Shown: in pieces, positions 26,505 through 34,329 of the stretch
How the letters are laid out: the number at the start of each line of letters is the position of its first letter
How positions within the stretch are numbered: position 1 is the first letter of the stretch
Origin: Desulfitobacterium chlororespirans DSM 11544
Lineage (GTDB): Bacteria > Bacillota > Desulfitobacteriia > Desulfitobacteriales > Desulfitobacteriaceae
NCBI RefSeq assembly: GCF_900143285.1
Contig: NZ_FRDN01000006.1
Coordinates: 310,001-374,000, forward strand
Direction: 5' to 3'
DNA: 64,000 bases
Made by a program: the position numbers and the translations under genes
Notes under the pieces: model-generated
Database searches by the model: none
The model's input: only the letters and a program-made list of their open reading frames with translations
What the model was told of the DNA's origin: nothing

Positions 26505-27491
26505 TTGATTATGAGCTTTTCACTAGCAATGATCGTTTTAGTGGTCCTGAATATTTCCATCGGTTCCTCTTCCATAGCGATTAGTGAAGTATTGCGGGTG
26601 CTGCTCACGGGAGAAGGGGATGGACATAACTCCATGATCATCAGGGATATCCGTTTACCCATGGCTCTTATGGCCATCGTGGTGGGTGCATCCTTAGGTA
26701 TCAGCGGCTGTGAATTGCAAACCATCCTGCGCAATCCCATCGCCAGTCCTTATACCCTGGGAATTTCCGCCGCCGCTTCCTTCGGAGCGGCCATGGGATT
26801 GATTTTGAACGCTAATGTGCTGAAGGTCCCGGAAACCCTGGCTGTGACGGTCAATGCTTTCGCCTTTGCCCTTTTGGTGGCAGTGGCCATCTATACCTTT
26901 TCCAGGCAGAGACAAATCAATAAAACGGCCATCATTCTTTTTGGGGTAGCGTTAAATTTCTTGTTTAACTCTCTGACCATGATCTTGCAGTATGTCGCCG
27001 ACGAGGATAAACTGCAAAGTTTAATCTTCTGGAATTTCGGCAGCTTATTGAAAACCACCTGGGGCAAATTTTTTATTGTCCTTGTGGTGCTGATAGTGTG
27101 TTTTTTGGTTTTGTTCAAAAATGCCTGGAAACTGACCGCAATGACCCTGGATGATACCAAAGCCAGAAGTATCGGTGTCGATACGGCCAAAGTGCGGAGA
27201 ATGGTTATTTTCGTAAGCTCTTTGCTGGCTGCCGTATCGGTCTGCTTTGTGGGGACCATAGGATTCGTCGGTCTGATCGCCCCCCATATTGCCCGTCAGC
27301 TGGTCGGTGAAGATCAACGATTTTTTATGCCTTTATCAGGGCTGTTGGGTGCTTTTGTCATGGGTCTGGCTTTTGTCATCAGCAAGCTGATGGTCAGAGG
27401 GGTTATCCTGCCCATCGGCTTGGTTACCTCAGTTATTGGTATTCCTTTCTTTATTGCCATTATATTCAGTAAAAAAATGAGGAGTATGTGA
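26505..27491 (+). CDS. FecCD/BtuC-type ABC permease
   Basis: An inner membrane permease of the iron-siderophore/B12 family, about 328 residues with roughly ten helices. The family loop GATLGISGxxLQ-like segment (VVGASLGISGCELQTILRNP) and the ATPase-contact region FVGLIAPHIARQLVGEDQR are present. The start is uncertain: an AAGGAG at 26427-26432 is followed in frame by sequence encoding KIKHEENANRKLYNQLIKRR but offers only ATC/ATT codons, so either a rare start (ATT 26442) or the TTG at 26505 / ATG at 26511 is used. The gene overlaps the ATPase gene start. Confidence 0.88.
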   Translation: MIMSFSLAMIVLVVLNISIGSSSIAISEVLRVLLTGEGDGHNSMIIRDIRLPMALMAIVVGASLGISGCELQTILRNPIASPYTLGISAAASFGAAMGLILNANVLKVPETLAVTVNAFAFALLVAVAIYTFSRQRQINKTAIILFGVALNFLFNSLTMILQYVADEDKLQSLIFWNFGSLLKTTWGKFFIVLVVLIVCFLVLFKNAWKLTAMTLDDTKARSIGVDTAKVRRMVIFVSSLLAAVSVCFVGTIGFVGLIAPHIARQLVGEDQRFFMPLSGLLGAFVMGLAFVISKLMVRGVILPIGLVTSVIGIPFFIAIIFSKKMRSM

Positions 27492-28285
27492 TGTTAAGGG
27501 TAGATAATTTAAGTTTCTCCTATAAAACCTATAAAAAAAGCAAAGCACCCCTTAAGGTGTTTGCCAATTTTAATCTTACCTTTGCCAAAGGCTTTAATGT
27601 CATCCTTGGTCCTAACGGGGCGGGAAAATCCACCCTGCTTAAAACCATTTTCGGTCTGTTGGATTATGAGGGGGAGATTTTTTACGGCCAAGAAAGCATT
27701 ACCGCCATGTGTACGGAGGATAAAATCAAGCTCATGTCCTATTTGCCCCAAATGGATGTGGAGCTATCGACCCTTACGGTTTTGGAAATGGTCATTTTAG
27801 GGAGATTGCCTGAACTGGGTTATAAGGTAGCGGATGAAGATTTAAGCATTGTTATGGATACTTTGCGTTCCCTTAATATAGACTATCTGGCCTCCCGCAA
27901 TTTTTCGGAATTAAGCGGAGGGCAAAAAAAGCTGGTCTTTATTGCCCAAACATTGGTCAGAAATCCTCAAGTCCTGCTTCTCGATGAGCCGGTCAACTCC
28001 CTTGATCTGCAAAAGCAGTTAGAGCTGTGTCAACTTCTGCAGAAAATAGTGGCCGAGCAAAATGTGGATCTGATTGTGGTTCTGCATGATATTAATCTTG
28101 CGGCAAGATATGCCCAGCATATTGTGGTGGTTGATGAAAAGGGCGCCCTCTACAGCTCGGGGGAACCCAGGGCAGTCATTACGGCTTCCATGCTGAAAGA
28201 AGTTTATGGGGTGATCGCCAATATAACCTATGACGAAAACGGAGTGCCCATCCTTTCGCCGGTCTGCTCAGTGCGCAGGATATAG
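27491..28285 (+). CDS. FecE/BtuD-type ABC transporter ATPase
   Basis: A 264-residue ATPase that powers the upstream permease. Walker A GPNGAGKST, signature LSGGQ, Walker B VLLLDEP and the switch His in VVLHDIN are all intact. The ATG at 27491 overlaps the permease stop and follows GAGGAG. It is the last gene of the riboswitch-led operon. Substrate follows from context: corrinoid most likely, iron-siderophore less so. Confidence 0.92.
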   Translation: MLRVDNLSFSYKTYKKSKAPLKVFANFNLTFAKGFNVILGPNGAGKSTLLKTIFGLLDYEGEIFYGQESITAMCTEDKIKLMSYLPQMDVELSTLTVLEMVILGRLPELGYKVADEDLSIVMDTLRSLNIDYLASRNFSELSGGQKKLVFIAQTLVRNPQVLLLDEPVNSLDLQKQLELCQLLQKIVAEQNVDLIVVLHDINLAARYAQHIVVVDEKGALYSSGEPRAVITASMLKEVYGVIANITYDENGVPILSPVCSVRRI

Positions 28286-28386
28286 AATAGGCCCCCATGC
28301 CTCTGCTACAGCACCACCAGCAAAGGATGAAAAACGGCTCGGGCCGATAGCTGTAGTTTTAGAGATAATGATGATGGGAAGGGTTT

Positions 28387-29148
28387 TCAGCGGGGATTTA
28401 ATTTGGTAAAAAGCTTATCAAAACTTTTTTCGGTAAGGATTTCATTGGTAATAAATTGGCCGTTATAAAAAAGAGCATAGGTGGTAAAAGGATTGGGTGC
28501 TTTTTGTGCCTGATCCCTTGTTTCAATTTTGACGGCTTTGCCGGCAAGCTTTTTTGATTTTAAATGATCGATGAGGAGCGGAACATATTTTTCGGTATGG
28601 GGACATTGATTGGTATAATAGACAACCCATCCTTCCTCATCAATAGGGCCGTTTTTCACACAAGCTTTAAATTGGGGAACACTTGCTTGGGGACTGAAAG
28701 GAAGATAAAGCAGTTCGTAATAGGGAGGCGCTTGATCGGCGATCTGAAAGCCCTTGTATTTCAGGTACTTCGGATCGGAGAGAAAGGGCATTTTCTTTTC
28801 GGAAGATAAAACCACAAGCCCTTGCTTTCCTTTTGCTTTGGCATCAGCCAGGCAACGCTCCAGCAATAAGTTAGCATAGCCCTGACCCTTGTATTGCCCG
28901 GAAACCCAGAAACAGTTAATAAACATATAATGATTGGCTGTAATGGGGCACCAGGCTTTTTCAGCCGGGATATATTCGATAAAAACTTTTCCCCGTACAT
29001 CGAGTTTGTCAAAGACCAATCCCTCGCCTAAGCGTTGACTAAGCCAGGCCTTTTTTGATGCGACACAGGTTTCGCCTTTTTTATCGGTGAGGGCACAGCA
29101 AATATGTTCGGAAGCCAAATTGTCTAAGGTCACTCTTTTAAATTTCAT
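28387..29148 (-). CDS. GNAT N-acetyltransferase with YoaP-like C-terminal domain
   Basis: A 253-residue protein. The GNAT acetyl-CoA fold covers residues about 50-150, with the pyrophosphate loop VSGQYKGQGYANLLLERCL. The C-terminal part (160-253) is the YoaP-type domain, with YYTNQCPHTEKYVPLL resembling a thioredoxin-like start that has a single Cys. YoaP homologs in Bacillus have no settled substrate. The C-terminus is convergent with the riboswitch operon. Confidence 0.82.
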   Translation of the reverse strand: MKFKRVTLDNLASEHICCALTDKKGETCVASKKAWLSQRLGEGLVFDKLDVRGKVFIEYIPAEKAWCPITANHYMFINCFWVSGQYKGQGYANLLLERCLADAKAKGKQGLVVLSSEKKMPFLSDPKYLKYKGFQIADQAPPYYELLYLPFSPQASVPQFKACVKNGPIDEEGWVVYYTNQCPHTEKYVPLLIDHLKSKKLAGKAVKIETRDQAQKAPNPFTTYALFYNGQFITNEILTEKSFDKLFTKLNPR

Positions 29149-29228
29149 AAGTTCTACCTCGCCTAACGTAGTACCTTTCTATTTGTATAATAGCACAAAA
29201 GTTGCCAGAAACTGCAGCAAAAACACCA

Positions 29229-29281
29229 ATAAACGGACTTTTCCTATGAATCCGGCATAGGGAAAGTCCGTTTATTTTTTC
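29229..29281. terminator. 20-bp hairpin between acetyltransferase and MntR genes
   Basis: Arms 29229-29248 and 29256-29275 (ATAAACGGACTTTTCCTATG and its complement, one G-U) enclose a 7-nt loop. The T run follows on the + strand, although the adjoining genes are on the minus strand. Confidence 0.7.
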
Positions 29282-29296
29282 ACTGGTGCAATTAAC

Positions 29297-29353
29297 GGCT
29301 TCACTTCACTAGGGATATGAATCAAAGGCTCGGCGAAGCCGGGTTTTCTTTAG
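29297..29353 (+). repeat. Dispersed hairpin repeat, copy 2
   Basis: Relative of 18430-18487: right end GGCTCGGCGAAGCCGGG then TTTTCTTTAG, with GGCTTC at the left pairing with GAAGCC. This copy overlaps the last codons of the minus-strand MntR-like gene, so it supplies that protein's C-terminal residues (KENPASPSL). Confidence 0.6.
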
Positions 29354-29825
29354 CAGCTTTTTTAAAGGTCTCATAGCCTTCTTGAATAGCAGTGTTTTGG
29401 GCAAAGAAGTTCAACAAAGTATGGAGTTGCAATACGGTAGAGACATTGAGGGAGTGTTCAATCAGTTCCGTTTCCTCCAGAGGATTAATATTTCCGATCA
29501 GTCTCAGAAATTGCTCCACCGTATCATGACGATAGAGAAGATAGGTACCGGTTTCCTTTCCCTTCTCGGTCAGGAGAATGCTCTCGTAAAGATCATATTG
29601 CAAATAGCCCAGCTCGCTCAGCTTGGCAATCATCTTTGATGCTGAAGAGGGACGCACATTTAATAGCTCCGCAAGTTTATTGATCCGTGTATAGCCATTT
29701 TCCAGACAAAGCCGGCAAGCCATTTCCATATAATCCTCCATGGCAGGAGTCAGCTTGTTTTCCTGATAGTTAGCTATTTGATAGCCGCGTACTGTACGAT
29801 ACTCAGAGCCGGACTTGTTATCCAT
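29322..29825 (-). CDS. mntR: MntR/DtxR family metalloregulator
   Basis: A 167-residue iron/manganese-dependent repressor type protein. The winged helix reads INKLAELLNVRPSSASKMIA with LGYLQYDLYESILLTEKGKE. The dimer/metal domain follows (RHDTVEQFLRLIGNINPLEE, then ELIEHSLNVST). It lacks the SH3-like domain, as MntR does. It is divergent from a Mn/Zn-type ABC operon, the expected target. The final residues come from a dispersed repeat and look acquired. Confidence 0.87.
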   Translation of the reverse strand: MDNKSGSEYRTVRGYQIANYQENKLTPAMEDYMEMACRLCLENGYTRINKLAELLNVRPSSASKMIAKLSELGYLQYDLYESILLTEKGKETGTYLLYRHDTVEQFLRLIGNINPLEETELIEHSLNVSTVLQLHTLLNFFAQNTAIQEGYETFKKAAKENPASPSL

Positions 29826-29850
29826 AGCTTATCAAATCCTTTTTTTTAAT

Positions 29851-29945
29851 TTTAGTCTAGTCTATTCGTAACACTCCCTCCTTAGGATTCATAGATTGGA
29901 TTAGTCAAGAGAAAGGGTATTTCCCTTACCTAACACCAAGACTAA
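29851..29945. promoter_or_regulatory. Divergent control region of mntR and the Mn-type transporter
   Basis: TTAGTC occurs at 29852 (inside TTTAGTCTAGTCTATT) and 29901, and inverted as GACTAA at 29940. A small palindrome AAGGG-tattt-CCCTT lies between. These are plausible half-sites for the divergent MntR-like repressor; no matched consensus was checked. Confidence 0.4.
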
Positions 29946-29968
29946 AAAACATAACAGGAGGGTTCGCT

Positions 29969-30910
29969 ATGAATAAAAAGTTTAAAAAAATGTTGGGTAT
30001 TGTACTGAGTTTGATTCTGTTGACGGGAGGCTGCTCCCAGACAGCTGACAAAACGGAATCCGGGGAAGGTTCGCTGAATGTCGTGGCCACGACGACTATG
30101 CTTGCAGATTTAGCCGGTGTGATCGGTGGAGAGCATGTTAGTGTAAACGGTCTGATGGGGCCGGGAATTGACCCCCATCTCTATCAGGCCAGTGCAGGGG
30201 ATGTGGAGCGGATGCAAAAGGCGGATGTTGTAGTCTACAATGGGCTGCACCTTGAGGGAAAAATGAGCGAACTGTTTGAAAATCTATCTGCTCAGAACGT
30301 CTTTGTTATTTGCGTAGAAGAAGGGATAGACAAATCGGGATTGCTGGTATCCGAAGACGATGGAGGAGTCTATGATCCGCATATTTGGTTTGATGTGACA
30401 CTCTGGAAACAAGCGGCCCAAGGTGTAGCAGAAGGTTTTGCCCAGACTGATCCGGAACATGGAAACTCATACATAGCCAATCTGGAACGGTACCTTGCAG
30501 AACTTGATGAATTGAATGCCTATATCCAAAAGCGGGCTGCTGAGCTGCCCAAAGAGCAGAGAGTTCTGATCACGGCCCATGACGCTTTTCAGTATTTTGG
30601 CAACGCCTATGGTTTCGAGGTTCGGGGCCTTCAGGGCATCAGCACGGATTCTGAAGCGGGAACCAGTGATGTCAGCGCCTTAGCAAGCTTTATCGTCGAA
30701 CGGCGGATCAAGGCGATTTTTGTGGAGTCCTCGGTGCCGCCCAAAACCATCCAAGCCTTGCAGGCGGCGGTTAAGGCCCAAGGATTTGACGTGGCCATCG
30801 GCGGGGAGCTGTATTCCGATTCCCTGGGCGGGGAAGGATCCGGCGACGAGACCTATATCAAAACCTTCCGCTCCAACATCGACACGATTGTGGATGCTTT
30901 AAAAGCATAG
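29969..30910 (+). CDS. Manganese/zinc ABC transporter substrate-binding lipoprotein
   Basis: A 313-residue cluster A-I (TroA/MntA-type) lipoprotein with lipobox LLTGGC (Cys23). Metal-binding positions are in DPHLY, DPHIWFD, ITAHDAFQYFG and the late Asp region GGELYSDSLG. The stretch GLQGISTDSEAGTSDVSAL is typical of Mn-type members. No His-rich loop is present, unlike the zinc-type homolog at 43.3 kb. It is the first gene of a four-gene operon divergent from mntR. Confidence 0.9.
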   Translation: MNKKFKKMLGIVLSLILLTGGCSQTADKTESGEGSLNVVATTTMLADLAGVIGGEHVSVNGLMGPGIDPHLYQASAGDVERMQKADVVVYNGLHLEGKMSELFENLSAQNVFVICVEEGIDKSGLLVSEDDGGVYDPHIWFDVTLWKQAAQGVAEGFAQTDPEHGNSYIANLERYLAELDELNAYIQKRAAELPKEQRVLITAHDAFQYFGNAYGFEVRGLQGISTDSEAGTSDVSALASFIVERRIKAIFVESSVPPKTIQALQAAVKAQGFDVAIGGELYSDSLGGEGSGDETYIKTFRSNIDTIVDALKA

Positions 30911-30921
30911 GAGGGATAGAT

Positions 30922-31677
30922 GTGGATATGAAGGGGATGGAGCATGCGGTAGAGGTGGAAACTCTCACCGTGGCCTATGATGCCAAACCGGTTTTATGGG
31001 ATGTTAATCTTAAGGTACCCAAGGGAACTTTGATGGCGGTGGTCGGGCCCAATGGGGCAGGAAAAACAACTTTGATTAAGGCGATGCTGGGGCTGTTGAC
31101 GCCCGTCACCGGGGCAATTTGCTTCAGCGAGGGAAAGGGCGAGGGCCATTCCCTGAAAAACCGTATCGGCTACGTTCCCCAAAGCGGCAGTGTGGACTGG
31201 GATTTCCCGGCCACGGTGCAGGATGTGGTCCTGATGGGCTGTTACGGTAAGCTGGGCTGGTTCAGGCGGCCCCGCAAGGCAGATTATGAGTTGACCGCTC
31301 AAATGCTGAAAAAGGTGGGAATGGAGCAATACGCCTCCCGCCAGATCAGCCAGCTTTCCGGCGGCCAGCAGCAACGGGTGTTCCTGGCCCGGGCGCTGGC
31401 CCAGGAGGCCGAGATTTACTTCATGGATGAGCCCTTCAAAGGAGTGGATGCCCAAACGGAAAAAGCCATTGTCTTGCTCCTGAAGGAACTCAAAGAGCAG
31501 GGAAAAACCGTGGTGGTGGTCCATCACGATCTTCAGACAGTGGCCGATTATTTCGACTGGGTGACCCTGATCAATCTGCGGGTGATTGCCAGCGGACCGG
31601 TGGAAGAGGTTTTTCATGAGGAAAACTTGAAAATGGCTTACCGGAGTACCGGTGCCCTTTTGAGGAGCGTTGTGTGA
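30922..31677 (+). CDS. Mn/Zn-type ABC transporter ATPase
   Basis: A 251-residue ATPase with Walker A GPNGAGKTT, signature LSGGQQQR, Walker B EIYFMDEP and switch VVHHDLQ. The GTG at 30922 has GGAGGG 6 bp upstream. The family hallmark GYVPQSGSVDWDFPATV, specific for TroB/MntB-type ATPases, is present. It is followed with 1 bp spacing by the permease start. Confidence 0.93.
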   Translation: MDMKGMEHAVEVETLTVAYDAKPVLWDVNLKVPKGTLMAVVGPNGAGKTTLIKAMLGLLTPVTGAICFSEGKGEGHSLKNRIGYVPQSGSVDWDFPATVQDVVLMGCYGKLGWFRRPRKADYELTAQMLKKVGMEQYASRQISQLSGGQQQRVFLARALAQEAEIYFMDEPFKGVDAQTEKAIVLLLKELKEQGKTVVVVHHDLQTVADYFDWVTLINLRVIASGPVEEVFHEENLKMAYRSTGALLRSVV

Positions 31678-31678
31678 T

Positions 31679-32602
31679 ATGAACACTTGGCTTGCCTTAC
31701 TTAATGACTATACGTTTCAAACAGTGTCCTTGGGTTCGGCTCTTTTGGGGATGATCAGCGGGGTATTGGGAAGCTTTGCCGTATTGCGGAAGCAAAGCCT
31801 TCTGGGCGACGGGGTTTCCCACTCCGCCCTGCCCGGCGTGGTCATCGCCTTTATCCTGCTCGGCAGCAAAAATACGGAAATCCTGCTTCTGGGGGCCTTG
31901 CTCTCCGGACTGATCGCCACGGCGCTGATCGTGGGTATTGTCCGGCACACCCGCATCAAATTTGACAGCGCTCTGGCCCTGGTGATGTCCTTCTTCTTCG
32001 GCTTGGGGATGGTTCTGCTGACTTATGTGCAAAAGATCCCCAATTCCAACCAGGCAGGGCTCAAGCGCTTCATTTTCGGCCAGGCTTCCACCTTACTGCA
32101 AAGGGACATTATCCTGATGAGCGTCTGCGGTGCGGTTTTGCTGCTCCTTGTCCTGGTGTTCTGGAAAGAATTTAAACTCTTTGTCTTTGACAGTGATTTT
32201 GCCCATAATCTGGGCTTTTCCCCCAAAAAGCTGAACTTACTGCTGTCGTTTATGATTGTATTGACCATTATCATCGGTCTGCAGACGGTAGGGGTCATTC
32301 TCATGAGTGCACTGTTGATTAGTCCGGCCGTAGCCGCCCGCCAATGGACCAATAAGTTAGGGGTGATGGTTTGGCTTGCCGCCGCTTTCGGCGCTGTGTC
32401 CGGTGTGGTGGGAACCGCCGCCAGCTCTGCGGTGCCTAAATTGCCCACAGGACCGGCCATTGTGGTGTGCGCCAGTCTCCTCGTTGTGATCAGTGTTCTG
32501 TTTGCTCCGGGAAGAGGTATTCTGCACAGGGTATACCGGCACAGGAAGAATAAGCTGATGCTGAAACTGGAAGGGAGTGGGCCTGATGTCCCCACAATTT
32601 GA
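31679..32602 (+). CDS. Mn/Zn-type ABC permease 1
   Basis: A 307-residue ABC-3 family permease with eight or nine helices. LLGDGVSHSALPGVV and the coupling segment LGFSPKKLNLL are characteristic. ATG 31679 follows GAGGAG. It overlaps permease 2 by 17 bp. The two permeases are probably a heterodimer, as in TroCD. Confidence 0.92.
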   Translation: MNTWLALLNDYTFQTVSLGSALLGMISGVLGSFAVLRKQSLLGDGVSHSALPGVVIAFILLGSKNTEILLLGALLSGLIATALIVGIVRHTRIKFDSALALVMSFFFGLGMVLLTYVQKIPNSNQAGLKRFIFGQASTLLQRDIILMSVCGAVLLLLVLVFWKEFKLFVFDSDFAHNLGFSPKKLNLLLSFMIVLTIIIGLQTVGVILMSALLISPAVAARQWTNKLGVMVWLAAAFGAVSGVVGTAASSAVPKLPTGPAIVVCASLLVVISVLFAPGRGILHRVYRHRKNKLMLKLEGSGPDVPTI

Positions 32603-33689
32603 AATACAACTCATTGCCGTCATTGTGGCGGTGGCCTGCGCTCTGCCCGGTGTCTTTCTGGTGCTGCGGAAAATGGCCATGATGTCGGATTCCATCACCC
32701 ATACGATTCTGCTGGGCATTGTGCTGGCCTTTTTCGTCACCCATGATCTTTCCTCCTCGTTTCTGATCGCCGGTGCGGCGTTAATGGGCGTCGTCACCGT
32801 ATGGCTGACGGAAATGCTGGGGCGTACGCGGCTTTTGGCGGAAGATGCAGCCATCGGTATCGTATTCCCTCTCCTCTTTTCCATAGCCATTATCTTGATT
32901 ACGCGCTATGCGGGTTCAGTGCATTTGGACACTGATTCGGTGCTGCTGGGGGAGCTGGCCTTTGCTCCCTTTGACCGCATGATCGTGGGGGGAGTGGATC
33001 TCGGCGCGAAAGCCATTCATACCACAGGGGCTCTTTTGCTTATTAACCTGGCGGTGATCATCATCTTCTTCAAGGAGCTGAAACTTGCCACCTTCGATCC
33101 CATGCTGGCCTCTGTGTTGGGTTTTGCGCCGACCCTGGTCCATTACGGCCTGATGACCCTGGTTTCCCTTACCACGGTAGGGGCTTTTCAGGCGGTGGGC
33201 TCCATTTTGGTGGTAGCGTTTATGATTGGCCCACCGGTTACGGCCTATCTGCTTACCGATGATTTAAAGCGGATGTTGATTTTAAGCGGAGCGATCGGGG
33301 CCATCAACGGCTTATTAGGCTATCGGGCGGCAGCCCTGCTGGACGTATCCATCGCCGGTTGTATGGCCATGATGACGGGAATTTCTTTCTTGCTGGTCTT
33401 TATCTTTGCTCCCGGCCGGGGGCTTGTGAGCACGCTGAGCAGACGCCGCAATCAAAAAATAGGCTTTGCGAAAATGATACTGTTGTTTCATCTTTATCAC
33501 CATGAGGAAAGTGAAGCAAACCTTGCTGAGATACAAAGTTATTTGCGCCTGGATGGGGAGCTTACAAAAAATCTGATAGCCCTTTTGCAAAAGGAAGGAT
33601 GTATTGAGTTAAACAACAGCGTGGTCAAACTGACCGAACAGGGGCGCCTGACCAGCCTGTGCAGCTATGAGGCATTGCTTTCGGGCTAA
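32586..33689 (+). CDS. Mn/Zn-type ABC permease 2 with C-terminal winged-helix extension
   Basis: A 367-residue ABC-3 permease (residues 1-285; MSDSITHTILLGIVLAF, later FKELKLATFDPMLASVLGFA). A basic linker (SRRRNQK) then leads to about 80 soluble residues (KMILLFHLYHHEESEANLAE, then LTKNLIALLQKEGCIELNNS) that read as a winged helix. Such tails are known on TroD/MntD-like permeases and may sense or gate on the cytoplasmic side. Start at ATG 32586, inside the end of permease 1. Confidence 0.88.
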   Translation: MSPQFEIQLIAVIVAVACALPGVFLVLRKMAMMSDSITHTILLGIVLAFFVTHDLSSSFLIAGAALMGVVTVWLTEMLGRTRLLAEDAAIGIVFPLLFSIAIILITRYAGSVHLDTDSVLLGELAFAPFDRMIVGGVDLGAKAIHTTGALLLINLAVIIIFFKELKLATFDPMLASVLGFAPTLVHYGLMTLVSLTTVGAFQAVGSILVVAFMIGPPVTAYLLTDDLKRMLILSGAIGAINGLLGYRAAALLDVSIAGCMAMMTGISFLLVFIFAPGRGLVSTLSRRRNQKIGFAKMILLFHLYHHEESEANLAEIQSYLRLDGELTKNLIALLQKEGCIELNNSVVKLTEQGRLTSLCSYEALLSG

Positions 33690-33703
33690 GCTTTCAAGAA
33701 AAG

Positions 33704-33739
33704 AAGGGATATCCCCGTGCAGGAGGTATCCGCTTTTTT
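33704..33739 (+). terminator. Terminator of the Mn-type transporter operon
   Basis: GGATA and TATCC arms with inner CC/GG pairing around CCGTGC are followed by a seven-T run. Confidence 0.8.
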
Positions 33740-33770
33740 TGTTTTAGATTGAGTGATTCTGAAGAAGGTA

Positions 33771-33792
33771 ATTCTGAAGAATTCTAAAGATT
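33771..33792 (+). repeat. 22-bp direct repeat, copy 1
   Basis: ATTCTGAAGAATTCTAAAGA plus TT is repeated exactly at 34153-34174. The flanks are also alike (a T run then GTTTT before, GAAATTGAAATT-like sequence after), so a larger duplicated segment brackets riboswitch 2. Confidence 0.85.
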
Positions 33793-33849
33793 CTCTAAAA
33801 TGCATTGAAATTGGGCAAGAAATTTCTTATTCTATCTATAATTTCATAT

Positions 33850-34020
33850 GGGGACGAGTACGATTTTTCAGAGGAAAAATCTTAAGGGAAGTCAGTCAAA
33901 GCTGACGCGGTGCCCGCCACTGTAGAAGGGAGTTAACTCACCATAAGGTCACTGGATAGTTATATCCGGGAAGACGGGAGTTAATGAGGAACTTAAGCCA
34001 GGAGACCTGCTCATGCCCCG
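33850..34020 (+). promoter_or_regulatory. Cobalamin riboswitch 2
   Basis: Core elements are TTAAGGGAAGTCAGTCAAAGC, GCGGTGCCCGCCACTGTA, GGTCACTGG, CCGGGAAGACGGGAG and AAGCCAGGAGACCTGC. P1 is closed by GGGGACGAG and CTGCTCATGCCCC. TATAAT at 33837-33842 lies just upstream. A 10-codon ORF and a terminator follow before the next operon. The spacer 33690-34329 is otherwise non-coding. Confidence 0.95.
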
Positions 34021-34060
34021 GATTCGAAACAACCTACGGGATGTTAGGGAGGTGGATATC

Positions 34061-34093
34061 GTGTTCAGAACACTATTATTAAATACAGGATAG
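34061..34093 (+). CDS. 10-codon ORF in the riboswitch leader
   Basis: GTG at 34061 is preceded by an excellent AGGGAGGTGG at 5 bp and encodes only MFRTLLLNTG before TAG. It is either a leader peptide between riboswitch and terminator or the head of a deleted gene once controlled by the riboswitch. Confidence 0.4.
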   Translation: MFRTLLLNTG

Positions 34094-34097
34094 AAAG

Positions 34098-34124
34098 CCC
34101 TTTCCGTTTGGAAAAGGTTTTTTT
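34098..34124 (+). terminator. Terminator downstream of riboswitch 2
   Basis: CCTTTCC (34099-34105) pairs with GGAAAAGG (34110-34117, one bulged A), followed by seven T. It could be the riboswitch expression platform or the end of a deleted gene. Confidence 0.8.
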
Positions 34125-34152
34125 GTTTTGGGTCAATGATTTTGGGTCAGTG

Positions 34153-34174
34153 ATTCTGAAGAATTCTAAAGATT
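34153..34174 (+). repeat. 22-bp direct repeat, copy 2
   Basis: Exact copy of 33771-33792, located between the leader terminator and the peptide/nickel-type operon. After it, 34200-34320 contains GC-rich pairing (GCGGAGTTTCCCCGC) and the ribosome site. Confidence 0.85.
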
Positions 34175-34329
34175 AGCTGAAAGAAATTGAAATTATATAA
34201 GAGTTTTTTTATAGTTAGAGGCAGCTAACTTACTTGAGCATACCTAAATTGCCGGGAGGAGCGGAGTTTCCCCGCCCATGAGCAAAGGTGCAGGTAAGGG
34301 AGTTAACTATTTTTATGGAGGTAGAAAAG

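Noticed and set aside
30994-32890. Several long minus-strand frames (up to 230 codons) opposite the Mn-type transporter genes
   Set aside because: They mirror GC-rich codons of well-supported + strand genes, have no ribosome sites and give biased His/Gln- or Ser/Thr-rich sequences.
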